A DNA stretch of 64,000 nucleotides from Chroococcopsis sp964623815 (GCA_964623815.1 CAZUVR010000013.1:1-64000), one strand, 5' to 3'. Shown: positions 24,439 to 33,902, numbered from the stretch's first letter. Made by a program: numbers and translations. Notes: generated by a model from the letters alone, not told the origin.

Positions 24439-25833
24439 CTATTTAGTCTGGAATTGTTGAGCATCCTCACCGAGGCGAATAGTTATATCAGAATTCAAGG
24501 AGCCGATCGATGAGGACTCTACTTTACCAATTCCTATTCTATTTTTCAATGAATTTGCTCCTTCTATATCCCCTTTTTGAACGATTATTTCGGTTCCGAT
24601 GAGTTTTTCCTCCGCGTCTCCCTGTACGTAAGCATTTTCATAGCCCTGGCGTTTTAAATAGCGGACGAAATTGTTCGCCAAGCCTCGATGATTGGTGCCA
24701 TTCTGTACCGCTATACGTAAGAGTAAATGATTATTTTCCCTATTGGTGGCGGTATTTTCGTTGAATAGGTTGTTAACGACCTTGTTGATTTCTTCTACGT
24801 CTAAAACCCAGTAACTCCGCCCATCATACTCTCTCAAAGCGTTAAAGTGTCCGGGCAGTAATACCATCCTCACATCTTCCGATTTGGTGGAGAGTCCGAA
24901 GGTAGCGAGGGCGAACATTTCTTCTACTGTTAGATTGGTATCCGTATATTTCTGCATAATTTCCATACCTTGAGGTAGACGGGGGAGCAGAGTCGGATCG
25001 AGCAATTGTTTCTGTAGGGCTTTCATCAGTACCTGTTGTCTCTGCACCCTGCCTATATCACCAGTCATCTTATTACGATAGCGGGCGAATTGTTCAGCTT
25101 GCTCTCCGTTCAAGGTTTGTAATCCGGGCTGTAAATCGATGAATAATTTCTGCGTCACGTCCCGATGATACATTCTCTCGGGAACGTTAATCTCTACTCC
25201 CCCGGCGAGGTCGATCAATTCCTTGAAGGCATCGGTGGTGACACGCACATAACGATCGATCGTCACCCCGTTTAAGGTTTCCCTGACTACATCCGACGCT
25301 AACATCGGCCCGCCCAATACGTTCGCGTCGTTGATTTTGGTGAAGCCCCTGCCTGGAATCCTCACCCTACTGTCTCTGGGTATGGAAAGTACGCGGATGG
25401 AATGGTCTGTTGGGTCGAAGCGCACCAGTAACATCGTATCGCTACGTCCATTAAATATTTTTTTGGTATCGTCTTTCGTATCTAAAACCCGATCGATCCC
25501 CATCACGAGAATATTAACCGGCCTCGATAGTTCGTAGAGCAAGGGGCTATTGGAAGACTGGAGGAAGGGTTTTGTGGTGTAGAAATCGCTTTTTTGCCAG
25601 ACTGCGGTGGATTTTAAAGAGGAGTAGGGGCTGAGTAAAGCGTAACCGGCACCCAGGCAGGCGGAAACGAGGGCAACCAATCCCAGGGAGAATCCCCAGG
25701 CTATACCCTTGATAAGGGGTGATTTTCTCAATTTAAAACGACTTTTCTCGCTATTGCTACCGGGGGGATCATAAATATTCTCTAATTGTTCCGTATAACC
25801 CTCTCTGTCAAACTGTCCTGAAAAATTCGCCAT
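24439..25833 (-). CDS. LytR-CpsA-Psr (LCP) family cell-wall ligase
   Basis: A 464-residue membrane-anchored protein. One membrane helix is at about residues 44-70. An LCP catalytic domain (about 105-320) contains RSDTMLLVRFDP and the arginine-rich phosphate-binding segment LSIPRDSRV. A C-terminal LytR_C domain (about 370-460) follows. LCP enzymes move polyprenyl-linked glycopolymers onto peptidoglycan or the envelope outside the cytoplasmic membrane. It is the first gene of a leftward set with the pentapeptide and 111-residue genes. Confidence 0.87.
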   Translation of the reverse strand: MANFSGQFDREGYTEQLENIYDPPGSNSEKSRFKLRKSPLIKGIAWGFSLGLVALVSACLGAGYALLSPYSSLKSTAVWQKSDFYTTKPFLQSSNSPLLYELSRPVNILVMGIDRVLDTKDDTKKIFNGRSDTMLLVRFDPTDHSIRVLSIPRDSRVRIPGRGFTKINDANVLGGPMLASDVVRETLNGVTIDRYVRVTTDAFKELIDLAGGVEINVPERMYHRDVTQKLFIDLQPGLQTLNGEQAEQFARYRNKMTGDIGRVQRQQVLMKALQKQLLDPTLLPRLPQGMEIMQKYTDTNLTVEEMFALATFGLSTKSEDVRMVLLPGHFNALREYDGRSYWVLDVEEINKVVNNLFNENTATNRENNHLLLRIAVQNGTNHRGLANNFVRYLKRQGYENAYVQGDAEEKLIGTEIIVQKGDIEGANSLKNRIGIGKVESSSIGSLNSDITIRLGEDAQQFQTK

Positions 25834-26055
25834 GCTCGATCCTCATCACCCGTTTTTTTCTGGTTAGCCCTTAACAATTAGAAATACTCTTATCCTTAGA
25901 AGTATCTTAATCTAAAAAGTTCCGATTCGTCTTTAGAGTTTTTGTACTAAAATAATACTAATATAGGTCTTTTACTGGTCAGTGACTACTTATCTATAAA
26001 AGGAGGTTACTATAAGCACATCTGTATATGTTGCTCAAATATAAAAGATAAATTC

Positions 26056-26892
26056 ATGAATCTCACAGATAAAGTCATACAGAAAACCCGAGAGGCGATA
26101 GATTGCGGTGCCCTACACTCTATCCCCACGAGCTATGAATTTATCGAAGATGGTGGCATCAATTTTTTAGTTCGTATAGTGACTAACCTGGCCAGGAAAA
26201 CGGAAGCAAAGAAAAAAGCGAATCCCGCAGTTAATCCCTTTCTTCCCTACGACGAAAATCTCTATGTGGATGAACTTTCCCCTACACATATCTGCTTGCT
26301 CAACAAATACAACGTCGTCGAACATCATCTGTTAATCGTTACCCGTGACTTTCAGGATCAGGAGGATTGGCTTACCCTAGAAGATTTTTACGCTCTCGCG
26401 GTTTGTTTACGGCACATAGATGGGCTGGGTTTCTATAACGGTGGGCGGGATTCGGGGGCGAGTCAACCCCATAAACATTTACAACTGGTTCCCCTCCCCC
26501 TCACGCAGGAGATGGAAGGCGTACCGATCGAAAAAGCGATCGATTCCCCCGTTATTAACTTACCCTATATTTATGCGGCCGAAAAATTGGAGATAAATCC
26601 GAATCTGACCGATACGGAAGTGGCTCAAATTTATCTAGAGTGCTACGATACACTATTACAACGGGTTGGCTTAGCCAAAGTCGGCAGCAAACAAACGGGC
26701 GCTTACAATCTACTGGCTACTAGAGGATGGATGATGCTCGTCCCCAGGAGTGGAGAAGATTATCGATCGATAGCGGTTAATTCCCTCGGATTCGCAGGTG
26801 CTTTATTAGTGCGCGATCATCAACAGCTTAATTTATTAAAAGAGCTTACCCCGTTAGAAGTTTTAAAAAATACTGGCTTCGCCAAAAACTAA
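26056..26892 (+). CDS. Ap4A phosphorylase (ATP adenylyltransferase)
   Basis: A 278-residue HIT-superfamily enzyme that splits diadenosine tetraphosphate with phosphate into ATP and ADP. The HIT-like active site is visible as GASQPHKHLQLVPLP near residues 135-150, followed by the C-terminal domain typical of Ap4A phosphorylase (GAYNLLATRGWMMLVPR near 215-232). A strong AAGGAGG lies about 50 bases before the ATG with a seven-codon ORF between, so the leader may matter for control. The next gene starts 2 bases after the stop. Confidence 0.85.
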   Translation: MNLTDKVIQKTREAIDCGALHSIPTSYEFIEDGGINFLVRIVTNLARKTEAKKKANPAVNPFLPYDENLYVDELSPTHICLLNKYNVVEHHLLIVTRDFQDQEDWLTLEDFYALAVCLRHIDGLGFYNGGRDSGASQPHKHLQLVPLPLTQEMEGVPIEKAIDSPVINLPYIYAAEKLEINPNLTDTEVAQIYLECYDTLLQRVGLAKVGSKQTGAYNLLATRGWMMLVPRSGEDYRSIAVNSLGFAGALLVRDHQQLNLLKELTPLEVLKNTGFAKN

Positions 26893-26894
26893 CG

Positions 26895-28340
26895 ATGACT
26901 TTCATAGAGAAACTTAACCGCGCTATTACCCGTAATCAATCCCTACTCGTTATCGCCCTCGATCCTAACCCGGAGATGATGCCGGGGGCAGAGACTTTTG
27001 ACGGCCCCCCTGAAGAACTAATCGATAAACTGGAGTCGTGGTTAAGTGAGATTATCTCTAACAGCGCCGAGTTAGTTTGTGCTTATAAACCTACTCTTGG
27101 TTTTTACGAGGCTTTAGGGGGGCCGGGTTTAAATTTACTGACTCGTATCCTCGACACAATACCCGCCGATATACCCGTAATCTTAGATGCCAAACACGGT
27201 GATTTGAATACCAGTAGCGTTTTCGCCCGCACTATATTCGAGACGTGGAATGTGGACGCGGTGACTCTCAATCCTTATATCGGGCAGGATCATACGGCTC
27301 CGTTTTTAGTCTATCCCGATCGCGGTGTTTTTATCCTCTGCCACACTTCCAACCCCGGGGCGGTTAATATCCAGGGTTATCCCACTCCCGATAATCCCTT
27401 CTATCTGCAAGTGATTCGGGAGGCGCAAACCTGGGCGAGTCCGGAAAACCTTTTTTTAGAAGTGGGCACTACCTCCCCGGAAATTCTAGCTAAAATCCGC
27501 GCCGTTGCCCCGGAAAGATTAATTCTCCTCCGCAGTATTTGGTCGGAGACTAATAATTTAGAGGCTTTATTATCGGCGGGTTTTAACGACCAAAAGGGTG
27601 GTTTACTCCTACCGGTGCCCCAAGATTGGCTTAAGGATAAAGCACTAATTAATAAGCTACAAAAGTTACGGGAAGAAGTTAATAATATTCGTGCCCGACA
27701 GGTTAATCAAGATAGTGCCCCTTGGACTCCTAACGTCTGTTTACTTACTCAACACCCGCATCAGGATTTAATCTTACAACTGTTCGACATCGGCTGTTTA
27801 ATGTTCGGGGAATACGTGCAGGCTTCCGGTGCTACTTTTTCCTACTATATCGACCTGCGCCGGATTATTTCCAATCCTCAACTGTTTCAGCAGGTACTCA
27901 AGGCTTATAGTGAGATACTAATCGATCTGAAATTCGATCGCATCGCTGGTATCCCCTACGGCTCTCTCCCTACGGCTACTGGCCTATCTCTACTCCTACA
28001 CCATCCGATGATTTTTCCTCGCAAAGAAGTGAAGGCTCATGGCACCCGCCGTGTCATCGAAGGTCATTTTCATCCCGGTGAGACTGTAGTGGTGGTGGAT
28101 GATATTCTTATATCGGGTAAGAGTGCGATCGAGGGAGCGGAAAAACTGAAATCCGCAGGTTTAATAATTAATGATATTGTCGTTCTGATCGATCATGAAG
28201 AAGGGGTTAAGGATAAACTGAAACAACACGGTTATAACGCCTATTCGGTTTTGACGCTCTCAGAGATTTCCGATACTCTCTTTGAATCGGGGCGCATTAC
28301 GGAAGAACAATACAACTGTGTTCGTAAGCATTCGGCTTAG
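26895..28340 (+). CDS. pyrFE: Bifunctional OMP decarboxylase / orotate phosphoribosyltransferase (PyrF-PyrE fusion)
   Basis: A 481-residue fusion that does the last two steps of UMP synthesis. Residues 1-275 are a type 2 OMP decarboxylase with the catalytic DAKHGD motif (Lys100 region) and CYK-like KPTLGFYEALG upstream. Residues about 285-481 are orotate phosphoribosyltransferase with the PRPP loop VVVVDDILISGKSA near 400-413. The order decarboxylase then transferase is the known cyanobacterial arrangement. It is close behind Ap4A phosphorylase (2 bases) and upstream of tatA. Confidence 0.92.
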   Translation: MTFIEKLNRAITRNQSLLVIALDPNPEMMPGAETFDGPPEELIDKLESWLSEIISNSAELVCAYKPTLGFYEALGGPGLNLLTRILDTIPADIPVILDAKHGDLNTSSVFARTIFETWNVDAVTLNPYIGQDHTAPFLVYPDRGVFILCHTSNPGAVNIQGYPTPDNPFYLQVIREAQTWASPENLFLEVGTTSPEILAKIRAVAPERLILLRSIWSETNNLEALLSAGFNDQKGGLLLPVPQDWLKDKALINKLQKLREEVNNIRARQVNQDSAPWTPNVCLLTQHPHQDLILQLFDIGCLMFGEYVQASGATFSYYIDLRRIISNPQLFQQVLKAYSEILIDLKFDRIAGIPYGSLPTATGLSLLLHHPMIFPRKEVKAHGTRRVIEGHFHPGETVVVVDDILISGKSAIEGAEKLKSAGLIINDIVVLIDHEEGVKDKLKQHGYNAYSVLTLSEISDTLFESGRITEEQYNCVRKHSA

Positions 28341-28384
28341 ATGTTAGAATGTCTTTATCTTGACCAATTTCGTGCTTAAAATAT

Positions 28385-28549
28385 ATGTTTGGATTAGGTT
28401 GGCCTGAAGTCGCTATCATCGGTGTCGTTGTTTTATTAATTTTCGGGCCTAAGAAAATCCCCGAAATCGGCGGCGCTTTGGGTAAAACTTTACGCGGTTT
28501 TAAAGAAGAGATTAAAAGCGATAATTCTCAAGCTGAAGAAGAAAACTAA
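28385..28549 (+). CDS. tatA: Sec-independent translocase subunit TatA/E
   Basis: A 54-residue protein: a short N-terminal membrane helix (residues 8-20), the hinge FGPKKIPEIGGALGK, an amphipathic helix and a charged Glu-rich tail. This is the classic TatA/TatE layout; TatA oligomers form the pore for folded proteins with twin-arginine signals. It starts 44 bases after pyrFE and probably shares its transcript. No clear ribosome site is seen before the ATG. One gene in this window (31821-32660) encodes a twin-arginine-like signal. Confidence 0.93.
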   Translation: MFGLGWPEVAIIGVVVLLIFGPKKIPEIGGALGKTLRGFKEEIKSDNSQAEEEN

Positions 28550-28592
28550 TTATCCCCATTCTTTCACTGTCTAAAATATTGATCGCAGAAGG

Positions 28593-30533
28593 ATGAAAAA
28601 ACTTTCTCCGTTTACTCCCTGCCTGTGTGGTTCAAAATTATTAAAAATAATAGTTATTATTTTTCTGATTAGTTATAGCCAAAATTTCGCCGCATTAGCC
28701 AGCACAAGTAGTAACATTACGGAGAAAGACATCGCTAATAATATTTTATCTTCGATCGATATGCCACACCAGAACCCCAGAGCCGGAGCGAGCGACACCA
28801 GCCCCGTAAGAATTCACGATATTCAAGGTAGCGCCCATATTTCCACGCTCAACGGTCAAAAAGTGATTGATGTCCCTGGTATCGTCACAGCAGTCAGAAA
28901 TAATGGATTCTATCTACAAGATCCTGAGCCAGACGCTAATGCCGCTACTTCAGAAGCCATATTCGTCTTTACCTCTACTCCTCCAACGATAGCCGTAGGA
29001 GACTCTCTATTAGTGAGCGGGAGGGTGATAGAATTCCGCTCAGGTAATAATAACCCCGATAATTTAACCATCACCCAAATCGTCACACCGACTATCAAAG
29101 TGCTTTCTAGTAGTAATTCTTTACCGAAACCGATCGTTTTAGGGAATGGGGGGCGCAGAATCCCCGCTCAAGTGATCACCGACGATGCGGTTAATAATAA
29201 TGTAGAAAACTCTTCCACCTTCGATCCCGCCAAAGACGGAATCGATTTTTATGAGAGTCTGGAAGCGATGCGAGTACAGGTAAATAATCCCCTAGCGAGT
29301 AGCCCTACCAATAACTCTGGGGAAATATTCGTTTTAGCCGATAATGGAGAAGAGGCGACTGGCAGAACCAACAGAGGCGGGAGCTTAATCACTAAGGACG
29401 ATTTTAATCCGGAACGCATTCAACTAGATGACGATTTGTTAAAAGGTTCTACTCCTAATGTTAGCGTGGGCGCTACCTTAACTAAGGCAGTTGGCATTCT
29501 TGGCTATAACGCTAACAATTATGAAATCGCGCTTACCGAACCCGTCACCGTCGTTAATAACGGTAACTTAACGAGAGAAATTACCGAACTGGTGCCAAAT
29601 ACAGATCAATTAACGATCGCTACTTTTAATGTGGAAAATTTAGATCCGGGTGATGGGGCGGCTAAGTTTAACGGCTTGGCTAGAGCAATCGTTAATAATC
29701 TTAAATCTCCTGATATTATCGTACTCGAAGAGGTTCAAGATAATAACGGCCCCCGCAATGATGCTGTAGTCAGTGCCGCACTCACCTATCGTACCCTAAT
29801 AGATGCGATCGTCCGTTCGAGGGGGCCTACCTATGAATTTCGCCAAGTTAACCCGATAGATGATACTAACGGCGGTGAAGAAGGCGGTAATATTCGGGTG
29901 GGATTTCTCTTCAACCCTGAGCGCGTTGAATTCGTATATATCGTCGGTGGTAACGCTGGGACGAATACGAAAGTAAGTAATGCAGGGGGTAAACCTCGCC
30001 TATCGGTATCACCCGGGCTGATCGATCCAACTAATCAGGCTTTTAATTCTAGCCGTAAGCCTCTAGTAGGGCAATTCATTTTCAATGGAGAGTCAATTTT
30101 TGTCATCGGTAATCATTTTAACTCTAAAGGCGGAGACGATCCCCTTTTCGGCCCGACTCAACCGCCAGTATTGAGCAGTCAAGAACAACGTTTACAACAG
30201 GCCCAAATCGTGAAAAATTTCGTCGGAGAGATTCTAGAAATAGATCCTAACTCTAACGTGATCGTTATGGGAGACTTAAACGATTTTCAGTTTTCTAAAG
30301 CTGTTAAATTAATCGAGAGCGCCGGGTTAACCAATCTGGTGAACACTCTGCCAGAGAGTGAACGCTATACTTATAATTTCCAGGGTAATGCCCAAGTGCT
30401 AGACCATATTTTAGTGAGCCAGAATCTCGCCCGCCGCCTAGATGGTTTCGATATAGTCCATATTAACTCTGAATTCGCGGATCAGATCAGTGATCACGAT
30501 CCCTCGATCGCCCGGTTTACCATCACAAAATAG
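28593..30533 (+). CDS. Secreted endonuclease/exonuclease/phosphatase-family nuclease (ExeM/NucH type)
   Basis: A 646-residue exported protein with a signal region in residues 1-40. An OB-fold-like domain (about 70-320) precedes a DNase I-like domain (about 340-645). Catalytic landmarks are FNVENLDPG, IIVLEEVQDN (catalytic Glu), GNHFNSKGGDD, VMGDLNDF, and the end motif LDHILVSQNL with SDHDP. This layout is that of extracellular nucleases which degrade DNA for phosphate or competition. It starts 43 bases after tatA. The Cys-containing start (SPFTPCLCGSK) is encoded by a simple C/T-rich stretch. Confidence 0.84.
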   Translation: MKKLSPFTPCLCGSKLLKIIVIIFLISYSQNFAALASTSSNITEKDIANNILSSIDMPHQNPRAGASDTSPVRIHDIQGSAHISTLNGQKVIDVPGIVTAVRNNGFYLQDPEPDANAATSEAIFVFTSTPPTIAVGDSLLVSGRVIEFRSGNNNPDNLTITQIVTPTIKVLSSSNSLPKPIVLGNGGRRIPAQVITDDAVNNNVENSSTFDPAKDGIDFYESLEAMRVQVNNPLASSPTNNSGEIFVLADNGEEATGRTNRGGSLITKDDFNPERIQLDDDLLKGSTPNVSVGATLTKAVGILGYNANNYEIALTEPVTVVNNGNLTREITELVPNTDQLTIATFNVENLDPGDGAAKFNGLARAIVNNLKSPDIIVLEEVQDNNGPRNDAVVSAALTYRTLIDAIVRSRGPTYEFRQVNPIDDTNGGEEGGNIRVGFLFNPERVEFVYIVGGNAGTNTKVSNAGGKPRLSVSPGLIDPTNQAFNSSRKPLVGQFIFNGESIFVIGNHFNSKGGDDPLFGPTQPPVLSSQEQRLQQAQIVKNFVGEILEIDPNSNVIVMGDLNDFQFSKAVKLIESAGLTNLVNTLPESERYTYNFQGNAQVLDHILVSQNLARRLDGFDIVHINSEFADQISDHDPSIARFTITK

Positions 30534-30559
30534 GTAAAACCCTTCTTCTGTCTTACCTA
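30531..30559. terminator. Weak hairpin between convergent nuclease and fur-family genes
   Basis: TAGGTAA (30531-30537) pairs with TTACCTA (30553-30559), loop 15 bases, followed on the plus strand by a T-rich stretch containing CTTTTTAT. It starts at the nuclease stop codon and overlaps the stop of the Fur-family gene. The stem is short, so the call is weak. Confidence 0.35.
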
Positions 30560-31003
30560 GACCTTCTTTTTATAGCCGTAAAAATCGATACGATATTCGG
30601 TTATTTTTACCCCTGTTTCTTCCTCAATTTGTTTGAGCAAGTCTGGGGGTAATTGAATATGCACATCGATAATCTGCTGTGTGTCTAGACAATTGACGTG
30701 ACTGTGAGAATCGCTAATATTTCCGTACAGTCTACCGTCGCATCTCTCGACGCACTCGATGATCCCCTGACTCGACAAAGCTTCTAAATTTTGATATACA
30801 GATGTATGTCCGATGTCTTTTCCCTCCTGGTTGAGACGATCGTATATTTCCCTCGCCGATAGATGCTCTCTCGCCTCCCATAACAGCTCTAGGATAAAGC
30901 GTCTCTGTTTACTGACTCGCATTCCTAAAGACTGACACATGGCGATCGCATCTTCGAGACATTGGATCGGTTTTACTTTCCCGTCTAATGTTTCCATATT
31001 CAT
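30557..31003 (-). CDS. Fur-family transcriptional regulator
   Basis: A 148-residue Fur/PerR/Zur-type repressor. The N-terminal winged helix (about 20-95) includes MRVSKQRRFILELLWEA and the recognition part GHTSVYQNLEALSSQGII. The C-terminal half has HSHVNCLD in place of the usual HHHxxCxxC, so the CxxC structural zinc site is absent; only one Cys remains there. Which metal or signal it reads (iron, peroxide) cannot be decided. It lies 30 bases downstream of the beta-propeller gene on the same strand and converges with the nuclease. Confidence 0.82.
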   Translation of the reverse strand: MNMETLDGKVKPIQCLEDAIAMCQSLGMRVSKQRRFILELLWEAREHLSAREIYDRLNQEGKDIGHTSVYQNLEALSSQGIIECVERCDGRLYGNISDSHSHVNCLDTQQIIDVHIQLPPDLLKQIEEETGVKITEYRIDFYGYKKKV

Positions 31004-31033
31004 CCCCTAATACAAACTCATTACCAGTTTAGC

Positions 31034-31831
31034 TTAGATTTTTTCTGATTGGCTATTCACACGGATGAGAGAGCCGTTGGTAAGACAGACATAAAGACTA
31101 TCGCCAAAGCTGGTAAGGGTACTCGGGACACCATAGCCAGCAGTTTGAAGATTTATTAAGGGGGAAATCTGGCCATTTTCGGAGAGTGCTAGTAACCAGC
31201 CACCGTTAGTGGTGATGAACCATTGAGATTGATGGAAGGTAATATCGAGGGGGATACCCTGCCCCTGTTGAATGAGATTAACTATTGGGGTGAGCTGACC
31301 TGCCGCATCTATACTTAAAATATTACCATCTTCTTGAGTTACTAGGAGGGAATCGCCATTAGCCGCGATGCCGAAGGGAGAGCTACGAACGTAAGAGAAA
31401 ATTGATACCTTACCAGTAGGAGTGATTTGAGCTACTATACCGATCGAACTCACCACATCGGTAGAGATAGCCACCCAGTAGGCGGGATAATAACCCCGAC
31501 GCACGGCCACACCGAAAGGTGCGCCGAATTCACCGACTAAACTGGATATATCTGCTATCTTACTCAGTTCCCCGGTGCTAGATACAGCCATCAAAAAATG
31601 TCCAGTTTCTTGAGCCGATAAGAGAACTATAACGCGATCTTCGTGAGCCACTATACCCGTAGGGATACCGTAACGAGATAGATCTACCCAAGGTGTGACG
31701 ACACCAGAGGTGGTAATCTGCATCAGTTTACCTTCTACGGTGGCGACTATTATTATCCCTCCTAAAACGGTGATGCCTTGAAAGTTGAGGAACTGTAAAC
31801 CCTGAGCTACGATCGCTACATTAACCGTCAT
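31034..31831 (-). CDS. Beta-propeller (NHL/SMP-30-like) protein
   Basis: A 265-residue protein made of about five to six repeats of roughly 45 residues, each with a pattern like GDSLLVTQEDGNILSIDAAG, typical of NHL/SGL beta-propellers. No catalytic site is evident and no signal peptide is seen. Its ATG overlaps the end of the degenerate MBL gene by 11 bases, which suggests coupled translation and a joint role. Confidence 0.68.
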   Translation of the reverse strand: MTVNVAIVAQGLQFLNFQGITVLGGIIIVATVEGKLMQITTSGVVTPWVDLSRYGIPTGIVAHEDRVIVLLSAQETGHFLMAVSSTGELSKIADISSLVGEFGAPFGVAVRRGYYPAYWVAISTDVVSSIGIVAQITPTGKVSIFSYVRSSPFGIAANGDSLLVTQEDGNILSIDAAGQLTPIVNLIQQGQGIPLDITFHQSQWFITTNGGWLLALSENGQISPLINLQTAGYGVPSTLTSFGDSLYVCLTNGSLIRVNSQSEKI

Positions 31832-32660
31832 CGCTATCCTTTAACAATCCCTTGTAATTGAAAACCCTAATCAAAGTGCCTTTAGGGGGTAAATCCTGTT
31901 TCTTAACCAATAATTTATCGCCGTCTATCCTTCTGATATTCATTTTCTCCACCAATTTGAGAAAATCATCGACAGGAACTAAATCGCAATTAGCCTTATC
32001 GGCTCCAGTAGTTAAAAACTGAGTCGGTATTAAGATTCTCGGCGCGAGAACTTCCATCGCCTGTTTAGCTTCTTCAGGATTATAAGCTTTAGGCCCGCCT
32101 CCAGTTGGTACGAAAGCCACATCAGGGGTGCCAAGGAGGATTTTCTGCTCTAAGTCAAGGGGGGCCGCCGCCCCGCCGAGATGAACGATACTAATCCCCG
32201 CCTGTGACCATTTCCAAGCCACATTAATACCGAAACGCCTGCCGCCCACCCTATCGTGAGCCATAGAAATCCCCTGTAGCTTGAAATTGCCAATTTCGTA
32301 AACACCCGGTTCAAAAAGTACTTTCGGGTTGCCGGGTAAATTTTCTGCCGCCCCTTCATCCCAGAGCTGACTGCTGATCAACACTAAATCTGCTTCCACT
32401 TTCGGCAATCTGTAGCCTGCAGTGCAACCGATAGCCCGGAAAGGATTGACTAAAATTCTCTGCCCGCCCCCGGTGAGAAGGAAGCAGGTATGACCAAGCC
32501 ACTGTATCAATAAACCTTCTGGGGCTTTCGCCGGGGGGTTGGGGCTTTTGGATGGGGTTGGGGTTGGTTTCGGCTTTCTGGTTTGAGCTTGAACGATTTC
32601 GCTCGCTCCTACCGCGATTAAACCAGTGGCTGTATAGTAAATGAACCTGCGCCGTTTCAT
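31821..32660 (-). CDS. MBL-fold (UlaG-like) protein with degenerate metal site and Tat-like signal
   Basis: A 279-residue protein starting MKRRRFIYYTATGLIAVGAS, a twin-arginine-like export signal, followed by a Pro/Lys-rich spacer and an MBL-fold domain (about 50-275) with IQWLGHTCFLL at its first strand. The metal motif HxHxDH expected at about residue 95 reads SSQLWDE, so the metal site appears lost. SMAHDR and HLGG segments remain. It is probably a binding protein or a pseudoenzyme. It is co-transcribed with the beta-propeller gene (11-base overlap). Confidence 0.72.
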   Translation of the reverse strand: MKRRRFIYYTATGLIAVGASEIVQAQTRKPKPTPTPSKSPNPPAKAPEGLLIQWLGHTCFLLTGGGQRILVNPFRAIGCTAGYRLPKVEADLVLISSQLWDEGAAENLPGNPKVLFEPGVYEIGNFKLQGISMAHDRVGGRRFGINVAWKWSQAGISIVHLGGAAAPLDLEQKILLGTPDVAFVPTGGGPKAYNPEEAKQAMEVLAPRILIPTQFLTTGADKANCDLVPVDDFLKLVEKMNIRRIDGDKLLVKKQDLPPKGTLIRVFNYKGLLKDSDDG

Positions 32661-32770
32661 GAAATCTTATCGTTTGATGGTGTATTTGGTAATCAGAAGT
32701 GAGGGCGAAGAAGTGAGGAGTGAGTATAAATTTCTAAAGTTGGGTGTTAATCAAGCTCTTTTCTCTATTC

Positions 32771-33373
32771 TCACTTCTCATTATTATTTAATGATCGTAG
32801 AAAGTTCCGCAGTAGTTCCTTACCGGCATAGGTGAGGATACTTTCGGGGTGAAATTGTACCCCTTGAAGATGAGGGTATTGGCGGTGACGCACACCCATC
32901 ACGGTACCATCTTCAACCCAGGCGGTAATTTCTAAAACATCAGGGATGGTATCTTTTTTGATCACCAAACTATGATAACGGGTAGCGGTAAAAGGATTTT
33001 CTAAACCTTCAAAAACTCCCGTGTTGTTGTGATAGATAGGGGAGGTTTTACCGTGCATTAAGACATCAGCTGATACTATATCCCCGCCGTAAACCTGTCC
33101 GATACTTTGATGACCTAAACATACTCCTAAAATAGGTATGCTTTCTGCTAGTTGGGATATTAATTGTAGGGAAATACCCGCGTCTTCAGGACGGCCGGGG
33201 CCGGGTGATATGACTATGCCATCGGGTTTTAATCCGATTATCTGTTCGATCGTAATCTGATCATTTCGATAAACTTGTATCGGTTGCGCGATAGGAAATT
33301 CAATAGCTAATTCTCCTAAATACTGAACTAAATTGTATGTAAAACTGTCGTAATTATCGATAACAATTAGCAT
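32771..33373 (-). CDS. trpG: Anthranilate/aminodeoxychorismate synthase glutamine amidotransferase subunit
   Basis: A 200-residue class I glutamine amidotransferase. The nucleophile Cys85 sits in GVCLGHQSIG, and the His/Glu pair is in GVQFHPES near residue 174. Oxyanion element SPGPGRPEDAG is near 56. It supplies ammonia to chorismate-using enzymes for tryptophan (TrpG) or folate (PabA); one subunit often serves both, so the symbol is a best guess. It is the last gene of the DUF3285-ybeY-dgkA-trpG run, 19 bases after dgkA. Confidence 0.87.
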   Translation of the reverse strand: MLIVIDNYDSFTYNLVQYLGELAIEFPIAQPIQVYRNDQITIEQIIGLKPDGIVISPGPGRPEDAGISLQLISQLAESIPILGVCLGHQSIGQVYGGDIVSADVLMHGKTSPIYHNNTGVFEGLENPFTATRYHSLVIKKDTIPDVLEITAWVEDGTVMGVRHRQYPHLQGVQFHPESILTYAGKELLRNFLRSLNNNEK

Positions 33374-33392
33374 TTTTTATAGAAAATATTCC

Positions 33393-33902
33393 CTAAAAAT
33401 ACAGAGTAAATAGGGGCGGAATGATGATAAAAATAGCGACACCGATCGCCGCCAGTGCCGATATTAACACCGCTCCAGCCGAGCAATCTTTAGCGATTTT
33501 AGCTAGATCATGATAGGACTGCCCGACAGTTAAATCTACCACAGATTCTAAAGCGGTATTAAGTAACTCTAACACCATTACTAAAGCACAAGTTAAAATC
33601 AACACCGCCATTTCTACTGGGCTAACGTGGAGATATATACCAGCCGATGTAGCGACTAGGGTAATAAGAGTGTGAATGCGAAAATTACGTTGGGTAGCGA
33701 AAGCGTAGGTGACACCCGCCCAGGCGTAGCGGAAACTAACGATTAAATTGGTGGCTACCCGCCAGGCGTAGTCTCGTTTGATATGATCCGCCTCATCTGG
33801 AAAAGCCGCATTGTTTTGAATATTGGCAACCGAGGGTAAGATACTTAGGGAACTTGCGTTCGGATTTGGAGAGGGACTCATTTTCTTTACTTTAGATTTC
33901 AT
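33393..33902 (-). CDS. dgkA: Diacylglycerol/undecaprenol kinase (DgkA family)
   Basis: A 169-residue membrane protein. A 40-residue hydrophilic N-terminus is followed by a DgkA domain (about 50-165) with RYAWAGVTYAFATQRNFRIH, the active-site segment ELLNTALESVVDLT, and three membrane helices. It phosphorylates diacylglycerol or undecaprenol with ATP. Its ATG overlaps the ybeY stop by 4 bases (ATGA), so translation is coupled. Confidence 0.88.
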   Translation of the reverse strand: MKSKVKKMSPSPNPNASSLSILPSVANIQNNAAFPDEADHIKRDYAWRVATNLIVSFRYAWAGVTYAFATQRNFRIHTLITLVATSAGIYLHVSPVEMAVLILTCALVMVLELLNTALESVVDLTVGQSYHDLAKIAKDCSAGAVLISALAAIGVAIFIIIPPLFTLYF

